From NCBI RefSeq assembly GCF_032854445.1, contig NC_088303.1, positions 12,469,501 to 12,533,500 on the forward strand: a DNA stretch of 64,000 bases, in the 5' to 3' direction. Below, piece after piece: positions 10,941-24,900 of this stretch (positions within the stretch are counted from its first letter, which is position 1; each line of letters opens with the position of its first letter). The translations under genes and the position numbers were made by a program. The stretch comes from Liolophura sinensis (lineage: Eukaryota; Mollusca; Polyplacophora; Chitonida; Chitonidae). The notes under the pieces are model-generated. The model was not told the DNA's origin. It saw only the letters and a program-made list of their open reading frames with translations, and did not search any database.

Positions 10941-12165
10941 TACAGACACGGTAAACTGTGGTCTACAGACTGGTCAGGGCAGAAAGTGTTAGCACAGACA
11001 TGGTAAACTGTGGTCTACAGACTGGTCAGGGCGGAAGGCGTTAGCACAAACACGGTAAACTATGGTCTACAGACTGGTCAGGGCGGGAAGTGTTAGCACA
11101 GACACGGTAAACTGTGGTCCACAGACTTGTCAGGACAGAAAGTCTTAGTACAGACACGGTAAACCGTGGTCTACAGACTGGTCAGGGCAGAAAATGTTAG
11201 CACAGACACGGTAAACTGTGGTCTACAGACTGGTCAGGGCGGAAGGCGTTAGCACAGACACGGTAAACTGTGGTCTACAGACTGGTCAGGGCGGAAGGTG
11301 TTAGCACAGACACGGTAAACTGTGGTCTACAGACTGGTCAGGGCAGAAAGTGTTAGCACAGACATGGTAAACTGTGGTCTACAGACTGGTCAGGGCGTTA
11401 TGTGTTAGTACAGACAAGGTAAACTGTGGTCTACAAACTGGTCAGGGCAGAAAGTGTTAGCACAGACACGGTAAACTGTGGTCTACAGACTGGTAAGGGC
11501 AGAAAGTGTTAGCACAGACACGGTAAACTATGGTCTACAGACTGGTCAGGGCGGGAAGCGTTAGCACAGACACGGTAAACTGTGGTCCACAGACTTGTCA
11601 GGACAGAAAGTGTTAGCACAGACAGGGTAAACTGTGGTCTACAGACTGGTCAGGGCGGAAGGCGTTAGCACAGACACGGTAAACTATGGTCTACAGACTG
11701 GTCAGGGCGGGAAGCATTAGCACAGACACGGTAAACTGTGGTCCACAGACTTGTCAGGACAGAAAGTCTTAGTACAGACACGGTAAACCGTGGTCTACAG
11801 ACTGGTCAGGGCAGAAAGTGTTAGCACAGACACGGTAAACTGTGGTCTACAGACTGGTCAGGGCATAAAGTGTTAGCACAGACACGGTAAACTGTGGTCT
11901 ACAGACTGGTTAGGGCAGAAAGTGTTAGTACAGACACGGTAAACTGTGGTCTACAAACTGGTCAGGGCAGAAAGTGTTAGTACAGACATGGTAAACTGTG
12001 GTCTACAGACTGGTCAGGGCAGAAAGTGTTAGCACACACACGGTAAACTGTAGTCTACAGACTGGTCAGGGCAGAAAGTGTTAGTACAGACAAGGTAAAC
12101 TGTGGTCTACAGACTGGTCAGGGCAGAAAGTGTTAGCACAGACATGGCAGACTCTGGTGAATCTT
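10839..12165. repeat. 52-bp minisatellite seeded on the 3' end of DCAF17 exon 10
   Basis: About 25 copies of a 52-bp unit (actggtcagggcagaaagtg / ttagcacagacacggtaaac / tgtggtctacag). The first copy is the coding exon itself (gtctaccgactggtcagagc...acggacacg | gtaaac), so the unit is the last coding bases plus the first intron bases. Every unit carries a ctacag and a gtaaac, that is a possible acceptor and donor pair 34 nt apart. Read in the exon frame the segment stays open; unspliced read-through ends at the TAG at 10938-10940. Confidence 0.92.
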
Positions 12166-12870
12166 CATGACACAGACGTATTGATACACTTAGGCCATCG
12201 TAAGATTTTCTGTGTGAAATGCAAGGATGTACTGTGCTGAAGCACTGTTTGATAACCATTTTTATCACAACACCTGGTGGCTTTTCACCAAGCGTTAGCT
12301 CAGTGGTGGATTTTTAGACATTTATAAACATATTGGGTAAACACAAACATCATAGAGAGCAAGCTATGAAATCCGGCAGTGGCACAGATTTTACACGCAT
12401 ACATGATCTGTTGGTCATACTATCTTTGAGAATGGTAACTCATCTTCTCAGGAGTTCAGGGACAATTGCTTGATTTGACACATCTCTTCGGACAGTCAAG
12501 GTGAATTTTAGCTGACGTGAGCGTACATTCCATCGCCAAACACCAAATCCATTATTACCACTGTGCCTTCTTGCTGTTGTCTTGGACATCTTTAAATGGG
12601 GAAAAGAATGTACAAGTACTAAGTGCGTTAGTGATGGGAACTCTCAAGCCTTAGTCCCAATCTCCAGTCAAGAGATAGCAGGCTGAAAGTTTAAATGCAC
12701 ATGAAGGAAGCCCAGTGGATTAGAGCAAAAGCCTGGAGTTACATGTATATTCATATGTCGATTAATATTACACTCAGGCTATTTAATACATATACCAGAA
12801 AGTGTCCTGAAATACAAAATCTTTGGTAGTTTCCATACATTTTCCATCATGTGACTTAAGAATATTCCGT

Positions 12871-12920
12871 GTGAGTGCTTGGGGTTTAACGTCGTACTCA
12901 ACAATTTTTCAGTCATATGA
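12871..12920 (-). mobile_element. Retroelement 3'-tail fragment (gtcgtactcaacaatttttc)
   Basis: A 50-bp piece reading gtgagtgcttggggtttaac / gtcgtactcaacaatttttc / agtcatatga. It is nearly identical to the insert at 31485-31549 and related to 18665-18745. On the minus strand the order is '...ttgagtacgacgttaaaccc' then 'caagcactcac', as expected for the 3' end of a retroposon with a short simple tail. Confidence 0.65.
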
Positions 12921-13179
12921 AAAATGTTTCCATATTTTCCTCTCAGGCTTACAGATTTGTTGATAATTAGCAAAGGCTTTGGCACTGGTGTTTACTGTAC
13001 AGACAGACAGTACAGACAGTTGCGGTTCAGAAGCCACAACATCACCATTGATTTTCTTTGGTCCATTTTTAATGAATTCATATTGACCATGACAGGTCAT
13101 TGCACATTCCTTTGAGGTATGGAATTAGCTACATGTAGTGTTAATCCTGATCTGTACCGGTAATGGAGATGTGGTCATT

Positions 13180-13441
13180 GGTTTGTTTATTTGATTGGTG
13201 TTTTTACACTGTACTCAAAAATATTTCACTTATATGAAGGCAGCCAACATTATGGTGGGAGGAAACTAAGCAGAACTTAGAGGAATCCCACAAACATCCA
13301 CAGGTTGCTGCGGATTTTTCAACATACGACTGAAGAGGAGGCCAGCAGCTGGACTGGAACTCACAGCGACCAAACTGGTGAGAGAATCCTGGGTCATTGC
13401 ACCATCCTGGCAGCTTACCCCTGCAGCCACAGTGGCCCCTG
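13180..13441 (-). mobile_element. tRNA-type SINE, diverged copy
   Basis: Minus-strand copy of the family best seen at 58107-58371. On the + strand it starts with the reverse-complement tail (tttatttgattggtgttttt), then tactcaaaaatatttcactt, attatggtgggaggaaacta, a central region, and a head-like segment around ggaactcacagcgacc. It is clearly more diverged than the copies at 27690 and 57519. Confidence 0.7.
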
Positions 13442-14493
13442 GCCATTGGTGTTTGATAGAACATTCGTCTCTTCAGAGACCAGTTGTTGGTTTCACATTC
13501 TCATGCCTGGGGCATTCTCTACACGTCATAAGCTTTATATATGTTGTTAAACTGATGTCTAAATGTCTGGAGTATCAGTGGAGGCCCATCGTGGTGGTCC
13601 TTTGGCCAGTGTTAATATATATGGAGGGTCAGCCCTACAGTGGCTTAGAATGCCTTTCATTCCAGAAATGTGTACAAACCAGAAATTTGATTGAAACATC
13701 TTCAATTTTGAAGAGGCAGATTTGATTGAATTTGAACTATTTTTTGAGAGTAGCATTATAGCTTTTTGAAACATCATTTATTTATTTGATTGGTGTTTTG
13801 CTTTAGAATCATTTTAACAATACAAGTGTTACAGGCATGAAGGTCATATTTACTTAGAGGCAATAAATTTGAACTAGTCTTGGTAAATAGACAAAATTTG
13901 ACTTGATCGGAAAATATGGAGTTTTTCACTGGTATAGCCTTATTAAATAGGGACCTGGTTCACCTCAAAATGAACCTGCAAAACTGATTTGAAATCTTAA
14001 CCTGAAGAGGTTTTAACTACTATAGCAATCATATCAAGCCCCATTTCAATGCTTTGATAAAATTCAACTACTCACAACATCAGTAGTTCAATTCATATGT
14101 TTATTAAATAGACGCATGTAAATGAAGATGTAAGTTATTTATTGTGCAAAACGGGAAACTCTGCAGGGAGAAACATGTTTTTATAACTTTATTCTTTATG
14201 CTCAAGACAAGAAATAAAGTCTTCATACATGTATGACTCATATCAGCGTTTGTCTGTCTGGTTTTTCTTGAAAGAATTTGAACTCGTTTTAACAAAACAA
14301 AAACATTATTTATCAAAAGATGGGGAAATGACACTACAAACAGTGAAGATTACATAAACATCTGTGAATACATAACTGTCACAGAGAATTTAAACATGTA
14401 ATGGACATAACGAACAGCCAGAATCTCGCATTTAGTAGTATTTTAACTGCTTTGGACAAGCCTTGTTAACAACCTTGCTTAGTCATAATTGTG

Positions 14494-14705
14494 ACCTCCA
14501 TCAAATACCACTTACCAATTGGTCAGACAGCCCTGGCTGGCATCAAATACCTCTTACCAACTGGTCAGACAGCCCTGGCTGGCATCAAATACCACTTACC
14601 AACTGGTCAGACAGCCCTGGCTAGTATCAAATACCAATTTAATTACAGCTGGTTACATAATCCTGACTGCCATCAAATACCACTTAACACTTGGTCAGAC
14701 AATCC
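14494..14705. repeat. 42-bp tandem repeat, about 5 copies
   Basis: Units of 42 bp (catcaaataccacttaccaa / ctggtcagacagccctggct / gg). The first three are close matches and the later ones diverge. The period is a multiple of three, so overlapping ORFs stay open; no protein is inferred. Confidence 0.8.
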
Positions 14706-15465
14706 TTGCTGCAGAAGAATACAGCCAAAGATGACAAGTAAAAGTTTATTAAGCGATTACGTCAGTTTATTTGTAAATGTCAATTCCCACTCTGCACTCA
14801 TGCTGTTTGCTTTGGTGGGGCTTTGGTGATAATAAGAGGTTGACCGAAATGCCCGAAAAACCATTTGTGCAGCCTTGCATTTATTGGAAACTGCTTGTCT
14901 TCAATCAACAAGGTGCACATATCTGTGCGTCACACAACATGGTTGGTCAGTAATTTGCCAGAGGACAGTGGTTTATCCTGGGTACTCCAGATTCCTCCAC
15001 CCATAAAACTGACCCCTATTCCACCACTAAAAAATTACTGAGTATGGTGTTAAGCAAACATATTTTGTGCCATTTTTTTCTGAAAAAAAAATTGATGTAA
15101 CCAAGTTCATTTCTTCAAACTACTCAAATGTATGTCTGATGTTTTCTTGTGTTCTAAAAAAGTAAGCAATACTGAAAAGTCTGGGACATGAACTACACTA
15201 AAATTGTTCGGAGACTGGCAAAAGGTACATGTGCTTTAGATTCTGCTTATTTTTGCCAACTCAAAAACTGTGATCCAAACGATCAAAACACAAGCTTAAA
15301 TTTATTTATTTCAGATGTGAATTATTCTGCTGCAGTTGGTCCTAGGTGCAGCTACATGTAGTTACACAAAACCCCCAAAACATCCACCTATTTCACTGCT
15401 TCAGCAAGCCGAATGTATATGTACTTCTCTTACACTGTCTTTTGTTTCACTGCACTTGGTATCCC

Positions 15466-15920
15466 ACAGGTGTCTGCTCTGTATCCTATTGTTGTCTGCT
15501 GTGTATACCACTGTTGTCTGCTGTGTATCCCACTGCTGTCTGCTCTGTACTGTAATGTTGTCTGCTGCGTATACCACTTGTCTGCTGTGCATACCACTGC
15601 TGTCTGATCTGAACTCTACTGTTGTCTGCTGTGTATACCACTGTTGTCTGCTGTGTATCCCACTGCTGTCTGCTCCATACTCTATTGTTGTCTGCTGCGT
15701 ATACCACTTATCTGCTGTGTATACCACTGTTGTCTGCTGTGTATCCCAGTGATGTCTGCTCTGTACTCTACTGTTGTCTGCTGCGTATACCACTTATCTG
15801 CTGTGTATACCACTGTTGTCTGCTGTGTATACCACTGTTGTCTGCTGTGTATCCCAGTGATGTCTGCTCTGTACTCTACTGTTGTCTGCTCCATATACAC
15901 TGTTGTCTGCGCCGTAGTAT
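15466..15920. repeat. 22-bp-class minisatellite (tgtctgctgtgtataccact)
   Basis: About 20 copies of a unit of about 22 bp, 'tgttgtctgctgtgtatacc' plus 'ac', with variants tatccca and ctctgtact. Six or more overlapping ORFs of 60-140 residues on both strands are by-products. It lies about 80 bp downstream of the stop codon of the minus-strand JmjC gene and may fall in its 3' UTR. Confidence 0.88.
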
Positions 15921-15997
15921 ATCACTACACAATACTGAACAAGATGACATCCAAATAATGGTCAGTTCATGTGTAAGGCCTCATATCATCAGCTGAC

Positions 15998-18900
15998 CTA
16001 TGATCTTTCCACATTGCCCTGCACCTCCTTCAAAATCTTCTCCGTTAGTTTTTGCCCTTTCTCCAGAATATCGGGTGATAACAGTGAAGCTACGGTCTTA
16101 ACCTACAAGAGTGAGAATATACTACTTTCACATCTCTTGGTGGTTGACAGTGTAAACTGAGACAATAAACTATGGCAGTGCAGAATGACAACATGTCATT
16201 TGTCTATATATATATATATATATATATTAAAACGAGTTTCCTGTTAAAATGTAAAACTGTCAGAGATACAGCACGGAATGCAAACATAAAGAGAAAGGCA
16301 AAGACACATTTGGTGAAATACATGTATGAAAACAAATAGGCTATGACAGTGCACCATACCAACATGTAAGTTCAGCGTGGATATTTACCTAATCAGTGTT
16401 TTACCCTGTACTCAAGAACATAACAATTATATATGGTGGGAGGAAACCAAGTAGAGACTGGGGGAAACCCACGACCATCTGCAATCTGCTGACAGCAGTT
16501 CCCACATACAGCTGGAGAGGAAGCCAGCATGAGCTGGACTTGAACTCACGACGGCTGCATTAGTGGGAGGTTCCTGGGCAGCATGGATATACAGGTCAGA
16601 ATAATCTGTGGGATGGACAGTAGGACAGACATGCAGCTATAACTCTCTGAAGATCATAATCATTTAAAATCACACTAAGCAAATAAATTTTGATCAACAG
16701 TTTACAAGATGAAATCTGTACCACCCTTTACTGTGAAGTGTAACGGTTATATGTGTGATCACAAGATGAAATCTCAGCCCTGGTCCAGTCTGATCTGTTA
16801 AATTTGTGACATCTTGCCCCCTAGCAGGGGCCATTCACTTTATAAGGGGCTTCGGCGTAAGATGACATTGATCTTTGTTGGATGTCAGAGCTGTTGGGAA
16901 TTTTCACGTTTAATTCCACATTACTTCTTCAAAAGGCCATTACTTGGAAAAAATAATCACAGAATGCAATAAGAAAAACAATAACGCTCAAAAAAGCAGA
17001 TAGTAGCATGGTGTAGCATAGTAGCATTTCCAGGTGGTTGCTTTAGCCACCAGAAGTCTGACAGCGTTAGACCTAGTGTAAATAGGAAGTGCCTCCTTAT
17101 GAACCTTAATAGTGGAAATGGAATCCCTGTGGGAAACTGCAGGATTTTTAACTATGTTTACATCTTTGAAACCGACCATTTTCCAGAAATTTTATCAAAA
17201 CATGCTCAGCTTACATGCAACAAGCTAGGAAGCTAGTTCATCCCATAACAAACCCAAACACTGACTTAGATTTAGTGAACTCGCCTGTGTAAGACACATG
17301 AATGCAAAACTCCAGCTCAATACATAAAATACTGAAGCTTTGAATTTGGTAATTTAATGCAAATAACATGCACATAGAGCATCAATGATGAAACATCTCC
17401 CATATGCTGATTTATTTGTATGCAAAACCTCAATTCCATACATGCAGGAGATTTTGAGATACAATCCCTCACATTTATGTTAAAATAGATTACTCTACAC
17501 AATACACTAAGTCGTAATTTTGTAAATTATGGTAATTAACATGCACACAGTGCATCAACAAAGGAAAATCCTCCCCCCAACCAACCCCATGCCATTGTGT
17601 CCCCTGCATACATTTTGCTTAACATTGCTATCGCTGTTACTGGACCCCAAGGCAGATGCTTGCGGGGGGTTGGGGGGGGGGGGGGGGTATATGACATACA
17701 TTATGACTGTGCTAAAAAGAAAATCATTATCCAAAGTGCTTGAACTACTATTGTGATCATCTTGTTGGAACTTGCTATTTCCAGTATTGCCACAGAAATC
17801 AGGCATTTGATTGCACCAGCCTCAGTTTAAATAGAAATGAAATTCACATCAATATGAACTAGTATGCCAAATATGAGATCCTTATGTGAGGCAATTTAAC
17901 TTCTATTATCACATCATTAAACTTGCTATTTTTTTCGCTATAGAAACACCATCAAATGTATAGGAATCTAGTTCACGTGAGCATGAACCCACTTATTACA
18001 TACCAACTCTTTGTCTGGAGTGGTTTAACTGATATTGCAATGAAACTAAAAGTGTCAGTTTTTTAGCCATGGAAGCCACAAAATGGACTGAAATAGCACC
18101 AGTTCAAATAGCGGCCTAGCTCATCTCGTATCAATCTGCATATCAAATATGAAATTTTTATCCGGAGCAACTGATTTATGTTGCGATCAGACAGACAAAA
18201 AAATAGATATAATATGCCACTGGGTTAAAAAACAGATGGTTAAATTTAGTGATCACGTATTTGAAAACATACTTTATTTTGTTAAAATGACCTTGATGTT
18301 TTGAGGTCTCATAAATAAAAAACTGTAGGCATTAGTTTACAACACAGACCACAATATAATAATATTTGCATAATAATACTAAACTAGGATTACCTGTCCT
18401 TTTGGTGACAGCGTGGCAAAATGTAAGGGGAGACTACTGCGCTTAATGTTGCCAGCCTTGATGATTTCCTCCAGAACAACCAAGTAGTTTTGGGAGTTCA
18501 TGACCTGGCTGGAAACAGCTAGGGTCACCTCAGAATTATAAGCCTAAAACACACACACATAAAACTAATGTCAGTGAGTATCAAAGCAACGCAGAAACGA
18601 CTAACTCAGGGCTGATGCATAATCCCAGGTACTGTGAGATGTATGGTGAAGAGACACTATCAATGAATGAATGAATTAATGATTGCGGTTTAATGTTGTA
18701 CTTAACAATTTTTCGGTCAAAGGAGGACGAGGAGTGTATGTATATACTGTTCTAAGCATTTCAACATAATTAGCCTGCTGAAGAAACTGAAAATACTCAA
18801 CACTTATGCAGCAGGTCTATAAAGTGACAGTAGATGAACATGTTCATGTACTGTCGAATATGGACACAGAACTGAGAGAACGATGACATCATACATACCT

Positions 18901-21900
18901 GGTGAAACCACCCTGTGGGGATGATCAATAGCTCCCCTGCCTTCTGTTCAAACTCAATGTATCGTGCCTGCTTAAACAAAGGGTACCTCTCCTCATCTAC
19001 AGCAAATGTGTCCACTTCACTACAACACAAACATGAAACACAGCTGTGTGAAAAGACACGGTCTTTCTGACTTGTCTATGTTACAGAAGTGTTTTCATTT
19101 GCAGGAATTTTTTTCACTTTGGATGGTTTTGGTGCAATTTTTCACTACTACAGGTTTGGTCAGGTCATTTGGAAAAGGAAATAAAGAGAGACATTGTGAA
19201 AGTCATACAACAGAGGACGAGGGTTATGACAGGGCTTTCAGTGATATGACGGGATTTTAAGGATATGACAGGGGCCAGTGATATGACATCAAACTTCACT
19301 GATATGACAGAGCGCTTCAGGGATATGACAGGGGAAGTCAGTGAAATGACAGGAGACATCAGGGATATGATAGAGGACTTCTGAGAGATTACAGGAATAA
19401 CAGGGTACTTCAGTGATATGACAGGAGACTTCAGTGATATGACAGAGGGCTTCAGGGATATGACATGGGACATCAGTGATATGACAGGACACTCCAGTGA
19501 TATGACAGGGGACTCAAATGATATGACAGGAGACTGATGACGGGACTTCAGGGATATGACGGGACATCAGGAGACATCAGGGATAAGATAGAGAACTTCT
19601 GTGAGATTGCAGAAAACTTCACAGATATGACAGGGACTTCAGGAATGACAAGGTACTTCAGTAAGATGACACGGGACATCAGTGATATGACGCGAGACTC
19701 CAGTGATATGACAGGAGATTTCATCAGATCACAAGGGACATAAGTGATATAGTAGGGGCTTACCAGGTCAGTATCAATAATGTAAAATACAAATACAGTA
19801 TGTGGGAAAGTCTGCTAGCAACCTACGGATAGTCAGGGGGTTTCCCCCAGGCTCTGCTCAGTTTTCTCCCACCATAATGCTGACTGTCGTTGTATAGGTG
19901 AAATGTTCGAGTATGGTGTAAAACACCAATCAAATAAATAAACAAAATAGAAATATGTGTGTACTGGTCTTGTCCAACCATCTCACTTCCATTCACTGTC
20001 AATCCAGTATTAGTTTAAATATTACATATTGATTAGGATACTATATCAAGACTGAGAGCTTGTTTCACATATGTTTAGTATAACGGCATGATCAAATCTT
20101 CTTAACGAAAGTAATATTGTGCAAATGTAATGAAGTACAGTATCAAATACATTCAAGCAAAATGTCGGGGAAGAAGAAAAAAATTCAATTCATTTGACAT
20201 TTACAGAAATAAGTATATCTATAATTACTACACTGTACATGATCAAAGGTACAAACAATGCCATGCAAAAGTGTATGAGTACAGGCAGATAGAATAATAT
20301 TACACGACACCATAGATACTTAATATCTGAGACACCTAGATCCAGACTAGCATGTAGTCCATAGTAATTCCATCACTAGACCTCGGTATCGTTTATCAGG
20401 GCAAAACAAAGCTAGGACAGAGCCACTCAGCCAGAACATGCAGCCTTACACACTGACCTTGAAGCACAATGCATTATGATACACATGAGGACTTGACCAT
20501 CAAACAAATAAGACCAAAATCAAGACCATGGCATAAGCCCACAATTTCACATTCATGGACGCAAAATTTGAGCCCAGATAAAAACCTTTGACACAGACCT
20601 TAGCACAATGACATACCCAGACACAAACCCTTAACTTTGACAAAGACACAATGACAGGCTCAATTGGGAAAGTTTGAGAAGCATCTGATGCATGGTAGAA
20701 AAAATTTTCCACATTTAGTTGTGTTGACATAGGCTTTAAAAAAATTAGGACACCAGAGAGTTTTGTAAAAGGACAACATCTTTGATAGTAATTGTTTTAG
20801 AGTTGCTTGAAAATATTAAAATAGTCAATGGGTTTTTAACCACAAAGCAACAATGATTAGCCAAATTGTAGTTTTTAACCACAGAGTTTCGGTTTTAAGG
20901 TGAAACCAGTTCTTGTAGCAGCTGTTTATATTAGATTTCCCATGATTCAGTCCGCAATTTCCACCCAAGAGGTTGGCATATTTCTCCACCAGGTGGCACC
21001 AGCTTCTACAGATGACGTAAATGTAACATACGTTAAGTGCCGTGGAGACTAGCTATAGGGAAGTTATAGCTAGTCTCCACGGAGTTATGAACTCTGATAA
21101 AATTGATAGAATTACACTAAATGGAAGTGTAAGTAATACTGCTCATACATGTATGATGTGAATTTGGTGAATTCTGAGTGAAATTTTCAGTGTTCCTATT
21201 ACACAAGTGATTACACAAATGACAACCTGCTTGTACCCTCTTCACATCAGCAAAGCATGTCTACATCACAATAAAGAAAACTATAACGGCTATCAATCTA
21301 TAAATATACATGTCATGAGTTTAAAGGGAGCTCTATCCTTTCATAGCTAGTTTTCACAATGTGCACAACAAATCTGAACTAAAAATCTCAAGAAATGTCC
21401 ACATACATAAAACAAGCTAGAAAATGAAACAAAAGCTATCACAGTCAAAACACAATGATCACAATTTGAATTGTCCACAACAGCTGGTTCACCTATTGTA
21501 TTTGAAACAATCGAGGGGAAAACCACAACGACGATCATGAACTACATACAGAAGATGGTCCTGCCCAGGTGGAAATAACTTAAAACAAGAGAAAGTATAT
21601 TTACACAAATCAGATCAACAAACATTATTTTCATATCTCGTAAAATGTAAAATGCATCTTACAGAAATAAACATTTTTATATTCAAAGACATTTTCCTGA
21701 CTTTCCGATACATTGTAGAATCTTTTTCTGTTATGCTGTGCACAACACAAAGCAGTATGAGTCCTAAGTCTGTGAAATTTATGGCTGCCTAATTCTCTGA
21801 ACTTAATGCCATTAAAACACGAGTAGTATAACTCCGAAAAAAGTCTTCATTGTGACTCGACACTGTATTTAGCCATCAAATTGATGATTGCTAAATAAAA

Positions 21901-24900
21901 TGCCCAAATATTGAGTCACAATGAAGTCTTTTTTCGGAGTCATACTATTCGTGTATTACGAAAAACTAATCAGTGGCACTACAGGATAATACCATTCCGT
22001 CTCTGTACTTATCACCCTGTCTGTATCCAGTATGACCCTTAAATCTGTACTGTAGGACCCCGTCAATCATGTAAAAGTCTGTGCCTGATCCGTGTTAAAA
22101 TAATGTGCTTAATTCATCACCTACTCATGGTAAAGTTCCTCTCCTATTCACGTTACAACGCCCAACAATGGGAAAAGCATGTCCTTAATCGTGGAGCCTT
22201 GCTAATTGTAAAATATTGCTCACTTTGTTTTACGCAGTGATACTGAGACATGATTTTAGCTTTGAACAAAAAACAAAAGCTACAGGAAAATTAAAAAGAA
22301 TTATCTTCTTCAAATCTTTTTAACACAATTCAATCCATAATTCCTGCATAGATACCAGGAGTAATATCACTAGAATAATTTTCTCTCCATTTTCAAACGC
22401 TTATATCATGTTTACTTTTAAAGAATGAAATATTTTGGTCGCATTTTGAGTATGCTACAACACTGTTGCTGTGGTAAACAATACATATATCATTTTATGC
22501 TGTGACGTGCATGTAAGCGTGACATAATACATGTAACTGCAAGGCTACCACCAGAGAGAGTCAACAGAGATGGGACACTGTACTGTTAGCATCTATAGTA
22601 GATGCAACTTCTTATCAGAACTCAGTCCTCTACTCAAAGCTTCTATTGTTTCATTTACCTAACTGATATTCGAGCTGTGACAGTTGCCACAAAAGTCTTT
22701 TGTACTTGTTTATACTTATATACACCATTGTTAATTCTATACTCGAATAACTTGTTAGAAACTTACAGGGAGATTAGTAAGCTCAGAAACCATCAGTTAA
22801 GTTTTTCATGCAAGACTTGCAAGATTCACCGTGGTGCAAAGAGACCGTAATTACATCATCCTAATTCATCAGATCGAGTTTATATTTTCAGTAGAAAGTT
22901 AGCTACTATTGTTAGATACCTTTGTAAAAGTGATGCCATCAAACCTGCAGCTGCAAACCCAAATCATGCACTGCATGGTGTCCCCGACATCTATATTTAT
23001 TATCATTATTGTTATACATATTTGTACTTTCCTGTCTCAGGTAGGTAAAAAAGGTCATGATCAAATACTGATCACAATATCTACACACGCGTTGCAAGTA
23101 CCACACCAATCACATTTCCCCTTATTTGTGGTTATCACTTGTTGCATTTATATGTGTCTGTGGCGACCACCATAGAGTAAGCATTTATCACATTTCTATC
23201 TGCTTGAAGCAAGCATCAGTTATAGTCCATTTCTTTAAGAGAAGCCTATATTTAGCTCTTTGTAAAATCAGTCATACTCACTACGAAAATCACCTTTAGT
23301 CAGTGTTACGTAACAACTCAAGCTCTACACATTAATACATTGGACGTACATATTATTACAAAGAAACACTTTTTCTAATTCATAATGTTAAAGTTCACAT
23401 GCTCTGTTTCTACGGCACAAACCAATTGCCTCGGGTGACGTTAGAATTATTCAAAAACCAGTGGCATGCTGGATATTGGTTGGAGTTCAACATGTTCTGA
23501 AGGAGGGTAACACCAGTCACCAAGATGAAGGTGTTAAAGTCTATTCTTCCCTCCAAAAATGAAGATAATGTGGCAAAAACTGCACACTTCATGCTGCCAT
23601 TCTGTTTTACTCCCTTCACAGAGGTCATGCATTTTAGACCAATCAACGGTAAGCTTAGGCCATTGCAGTTGACCAATATAGGTCAAAGCTGTGTAAGCTG
23701 TGTGACGTCGTGTCTTCTTGTTGCGTGACGTAGAAATGTAAAAGTTTACTGTACTTGAATTATGACGTCATACCGCTGAGCCAAGCTGGTTGCACTATTA
23801 GGTGCAGCACTTTACAAACCTGTGCAGCGTTTAACATGATTAGGCGCAATTACACGATTAGGCTAAACACTTTGATTAGGCATTCAACACCTCCAAGTCT
23901 CTGTATCTGTGACTCGTAAGTGCCTGTAATTATGACCCGCAAATCTCTGTACTTATGACCCTAAGTATGTATACAGTATGACCCCTAAGTCTTTTCTTAT
24001 GACCTGTAAGTGTCTGTACTTATGACTTGTAAGTCTCTGTACTTATGACAAACAAGTCTGTACTTTTGACCCGTAATTCTCTGTATACAGTATGATCCCT
24101 TAAGTCTCTGTACTGTATGATCGCCTAAGTCTCTGTACGTATGACCCGTAAGTCTCTTTACTTATGACCTGTAAGTCTGTACTTGTGACCCAGAAGTCTT
24201 ACTACGTATGACCCTAAGTCTCTGTACCTATGACCCTCAGTCTTCGTACATACGACCCTAAGTCTGTATACAACATGACCTCTAAATCTCTGTTTCTATG
24301 GCCCGTATGTGTCTGTAATTATGACTTGTAAAGCTCTTATAACCCATAAGTCTCTGTAATTATGACCTGTGTGCTTATGATCCCCTAAGTCTCTGTACTG
24401 TATGACCCCGAAGGTCAAAGTCACATTTACCGTAATTTAGGTCAGGGGCCGGTTTCATGAAGTTTACTTAGTGTTGAATTGCCCTTAGCTAAGCACACTT
24501 TATATCTCTACAACATACGTTGTCATGGTGGTTAAGGGCTTACTTAGCTAAGTGAGATTCATGAAAACGGTCCCAGTGCCTCCATTTTACAGGCTGGATA
24601 AATTGCTCACATATTTATAGTGCTGTCACACTGCAATGCCAAAAGACACCAGACACGACACCCCAACTGTCACAGTATACTGTCACCGGGCCAACCAGTA
24701 TTTGGCCTATTCCTCTTTAAACATGCTTAGTGCCCACCCACGAATGAGTTGAGTTTTGCTCACATATTGAATCACTTGCTGTTAAAGTAAAACTCCAGCG
24801 CTGGACCTTCCAAACTGCAAATAGATGCTTTTATGTTCCCCGAATCGATTCCGACCATTTAAAACGTCGAAAACTGAAGAATGACAGTTGAGTTTGGTGG

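Larger units (their letters stand above)
12166..14490. other. Gene-poor region with SINE fragments; possible 3' part of DCAF17
   Basis: No conserved coding block is recognised. If DCAF17 has a further terminal exon or a 3' UTR it should lie here. An AATAAA occurs at about 14211-14216 on the + strand. SINE-related pieces at 12871-12920 and 13180-13441 are listed separately. ORFs of 60-115 residues on both strands across 12779-13777 overlap these elements and each other, and are treated as noise. Confidence 0.45.

Noticed and set aside
15336-15996. Cys-rich ORFs (about 104-138 residues) on both strands
   Set aside because: They are generated by the 22-bp minisatellite; the same DNA is open on the opposite strand.
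19165-19743. Ser/Ile-rich minus-strand ORFs and a plus-strand Thr/Asp-rich ORF
   Set aside because: By-products of the 21-bp tandem repeat.
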